A DNA stretch of 64,000 nt from Acidicapsa dinghuensis (GTDB lineage Bacteria > Acidobacteriota > Terriglobia > Terriglobales > Acidobacteriaceae): positions 806,001 through 870,000 of the forward strand of contig NZ_JAGSYH010000004.1 in assembly GCF_025685685.1 (NCBI RefSeq). The letters are read 5' to 3'. The position numbers were made by a program, and so were the translations under genes. This document shows, piece by piece, positions 61,700 through 64,000 of the stretch (position 1 is its first letter; the number at the start of each line of letters is the position of its first letter). The notes under the pieces are model-generated. The model did not search any database. It was given only the letters and a program-made list of their open reading frames with translations, and had not been told where the DNA came from.

Positions 61700-63352
61700 C
61701 TATTTCGCCGTAGGTTCTGGGGTTTCGATGCGGGGAAGCATATCAGGACGTGTGGCGGCGTTGTAGGCGAACCAGGCTTCAATCATGGCTCCTTGCATAA
61801 CGTCGCCTTTCTGCACGCGGTCGTAGAGGTCCATGTTTGAGTGGTGGGTGCGAGAGCCGTACTCGAGGGGATCCTGCATGAAGCCGATACCGTCGAGACC
61901 GATCCAGGAGAAGCTGGTGGAGTCGGTACCGCCCGGCTGTCTAGTGGGGCCTGAGCTGAGACCGACAACGGCGTCCAGTCCCAAGTCTTTAATGGGATTG
62001 ATCCATGACTGGAAGATGGCCGCGAGCTCAGCGTTGCCGAGCGCGGAGACTGCGCGGAATTTTCCGGAGCCGGAGTCGTCGTTGAAGTAGACGTCGAGCT
62101 TGTCGTACTCGGGGGTTTTCTTCATGGTGTCACGTGGGGCGAAGTGCTGCTGCACATAGGCAAGTGAGCCGTAGAGGCCTTCTTCTTCGCCACCCCAGAG
62201 AGCTACGCGGACAGTGCGGGCCATGGGTTTGTGGAGCGTGGCGAGGATACGTACAGCTTCCATGGCGACGGCTGAGCCGGTGCCATTGTCTGTGGCGCCG
62301 GTACCGCCCTGCCAGCTATCGAAGTGGCCGCCGACCATGACGACTTCGTCGGACTTGGTGGTTCCTGGGATTTCGCCGACGACATTGAAGCCCATCTGGT
62401 CATCTTTTTGATATTCGGTCTGGATGTCGAAGGTGAGCTTGGGTGTGATGCCATGTTCAAGCAGGCGGCAGATACGGTTGTACTGCTCGGGCGTGATGGC
62501 TGCCATGGGAGGACCAACGGGATCCTTGGGATCTTGCGAGCCTCCATAGGAAGCGAAGATGGTGCCACCGTCGCCGTTATAGCCAGGTGTGAGGGCTACG
62601 GCCGCACCCTCTTCCTTGAGGAAAGCATTGACCTGGTTGCGCAGGATGCGTCCGCTGGGTGCTGCAGTGGACAACGACTGCGGGGTATATTCGCCGGGAC
62701 GCGGCGCAGGTGCATTGGAGCGCATCGGCGGACCGAAGCCGTTGTGCGACGGATCGGGAGTCTTGGTACGTTCTTCTACTTCCGCATCGGTGAGACGACG
62801 GGCTTCGGGCTCGGTATGGAGAGATAGCTCGCGAGGATCGAAGATGAGGACAATCTTGCCCTTAAGCTTACCTTTATATTTGGCGAAGTCAGCTTCGGAA
62901 TGGAGCGGGGCGAGCACAGCTTCAGCAGTGATGGGACCGTCGGTGCTGGGGGTCCAGGCGAGCGGAAAACCGATGAGCGAGGCGTAGGCTGGGGTTTCAA
63001 GTGCGCCGTAGAACTTCTTGATCTGCCAGCCATAACCGAAGGGTCCCCACTGCTCCAGATGCACATTCTGCAGACCCCACTCTTTCATCTGCTTCATGGC
63101 CCATTCAGCGGCAGCGCGATGATTACGGCTGTTGTTCACACGCGGGCCGTAGACCTCAGAGATGTAAAAGAGATTTTCCATGACCTGTGAGTGCTCGAAG
63201 GCTTCGCTCTTGATTTGGGTTAGTGCGTTGAGATCGACTTTGTCGCCATCTTGTTGCTGTCCAGGCGCACCAGAGGCCAATAACAGAGCCACGGTGCACG
63301 CCGCGGAGGCCAGTTTGATGTGATGCAGGTTCACGATGATTCTCCCTTTCAA
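61700..63352 (-). CDS. M28-family zinc aminopeptidase
   Basis: A 550-residue exported peptidase with an N-terminal signal peptide ending near PGQ. A PA-type insert lies at about 130-260. The zinc ligands are in order: GGHFDSW (His, about 343), ATDNGTGSA (Asp, about 353), EEEGLYGS (Glu, about 386), NDDSGSGKF (Asp) and THHSNMD (His, about 513). It releases N-terminal residues from peptides outside the cell or in the periplasm. Confidence 0.9.
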   Translation of the reverse strand: MKGRIIVNLHHIKLASAACTVALLLASGAPGQQQDGDKVDLNALTQIKSEAFEHSQVMENLFYISEVYGPRVNNSRNHRAAAEWAMKQMKEWGLQNVHLEQWGPFGYGWQIKKFYGALETPAYASLIGFPLAWTPSTDGPITAEAVLAPLHSEADFAKYKGKLKGKIVLIFDPRELSLHTEPEARRLTDAEVEERTKTPDPSHNGFGPPMRSNAPAPRPGEYTPQSLSTAAPSGRILRNQVNAFLKEEGAAVALTPGYNGDGGTIFASYGGSQDPKDPVGPPMAAITPEQYNRICRLLEHGITPKLTFDIQTEYQKDDQMGFNVVGEIPGTTKSDEVVMVGGHFDSWQGGTGATDNGTGSAVAMEAVRILATLHKPMARTVRVALWGGEEEGLYGSLAYVQQHFAPRDTMKKTPEYDKLDVYFNDDSGSGKFRAVSALGNAELAAIFQSWINPIKDLGLDAVVGLSSGPTRQPGGTDSTSFSWIGLDGIGFMQDPLEYGSRTHHSNMDLYDRVQKGDVMQGAMIEAWFAYNAATRPDMLPRIETPEPTAK

Positions 63353-63752
63353 AATGAGGTGTGGTTCCTGATGAGTTGCAAAAGAAGAGAGACCTGGCCT
63401 GATCGTGCGTTTGGCAGGGAATGTGACAGACTCTGTAAATTTCGAGATGGGTAAAAGCTATTGAATTTGCGTGGATAATGCAACAAAAAGTGACATCGAG
63501 CGATGATTAGAAGGTTGCGGGTTGGAAAATCTGCGGACTGATCTGACAATTCCCCGCCAAGAAGCGCTGTGCTGGACTATCCGGTGCTCGCCCTACAGCT
63601 TTTGGTTGATGCCGTAGTTGCTACCAACTGCACAGAGACGATTAGCGAAGCCTCACGGATGAGCGATATACTCGCGGGGCGGTCAGATGGGGTGGATTTG
63701 ACGCGATACATTTGTGTCGTCGCAACGGAGCAGCCAGTGACGGAGATGAGCG

Positions 63753-64000
63753 ATGAAGCAGGTCTATAGCGATGCACACGAAGCGCTTGTCGGCTTGGTA
63801 GAAGATGGCATGACGATCGCTGTGGGGGGATTTGGGCTATGCGGGATTCCGGAACAGTTGATACTAGCACTGCGAGATACCGGCAAGAAAAACCTTACGG
63901 CCGTGAGCAATAACGCAGGCGTGGATGGCTGGGGCTTGGGACTACTGCTGCAAACCAGACAGATTCGCAAGATGATTGCTAGCTACGTAGGTGAGAATGC
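63753..64000 (+). CDS. CoA-transferase subunit A (cut by right edge)
   Basis: The N-terminal 82 residues of a 3-oxoacid CoA-transferase A subunit: [19 protein letters not shown], then [17 protein letters not shown] (about 21-37) and [16 protein letters not shown], the usual start. The rest and the B subunit lie beyond the window. It moves CoA between succinate and acetoacetate or similar acids. Confidence 0.92.
   Translation, partial: MKQVYSDAHEALVGLVEDGMTIAVGGFGLCGIPEQLILALRDTGKKNLTAVSNNAGVDGWGLGLLLQTRQIRKMIASYVGEN

Noticed and set aside
1-64000. CRISPR arrays, insertion sequences, transposases, integrases
   Set aside because: I looked for regular spaced repeats and known motifs on both strands and saw none.

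Overview
The window looks like a chromosome segment from an acidobacterium (Acidobacteriota, probably Terriglobales). This is an inference from gene families and order: a dapF-ldcA-mpl-plsC block, a PMT-like transferase, NfeD and slipin genes, tandem CSS-EAL proteins, DUF1844 and DUF3467 proteins. No rRNA is present to confirm it. There are two parts, and the border between them is at about 29357-29418, where a 62-nt 3' fragment of a tRNA-Leu(UAG) gene ending in CCA lies without its 5' half. That is the usual scar of an element integrated into a tRNA 3' end. The element would lie to the left, run past the left edge of the window, and have its intact tRNA-Leu and integrase outside the window.

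Left part (1 to about 29.4 kb): an accessory, fluoride-centred island. I recognise eight fluoride (crcB-type) riboswitch aptamers between 7.7 and 26.5 kb, on both strands. They precede: a pair of truncated MutS-like ATPases; a small gene-poor region; a universal stress protein; inorganic pyrophosphatase plus an AAA-type ATPase; a four-gene operon (metallophosphoesterase, cyclopropane-fatty-acid synthase, HEAT-repeat protein, dynamin-like GTPase with a cysteine-rich tail); an SMC ATPase; an altronate-dehydratase-family protein; and a CLC channel/antiporter coupled to a DUF190 protein. At the left edge a second operon carries two more dynamin-like GTPases, another DUF190 protein and a zinc-ribbon/HEAT protein. 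A SAM synthetase gene with a SAM-riboswitch-like leader, a histidine phosphatase and an MFS transporter complete it. The likely logic is: export fluoride (CLC, perhaps MFS), back up or overproduce fluoride-sensitive phosphate, metal and nucleotide enzymes (PPase, phosphatases, SMC, MetK), and remodel or protect the membrane (three dynamin-like GTPases, Cfa). The repeated dynamin plus HEAT plus DUF190 theme is the best candidate for an undescribed system.

Right part (29.4-64 kb): ordinary chromosomal genes. These are a Ni/Co transporter, a PMT-like membrane transferase, TPR, NfeD, slipin and SPOR proteins, the overlapping peptidoglycan block mgtC-like/dapF/ldcA/mpl/plsC, a second membrane glycosyltransferase, a PfkB kinase with MTA phosphorylase, two tandem CSS-EAL phosphodiesterases, a metallopeptidase-like protein, ygfZ, a DUF1844 protein, an MBL hydrolase and ribF, a DUF4397 lipoprotein, a zinc-ribbon protein, rpsU, an acyl-CoA dehydrogenase, tRNA-Pro(CGG), panD, a pseudokinase-SPOR protein, an M28 peptidase and the start of a CoA-transferase A subunit. 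Notable there are a DapF whose second catalytic cysteine is serine and the pseudokinase-SPOR fusion. No CRISPR array, transposase or integrase was seen.
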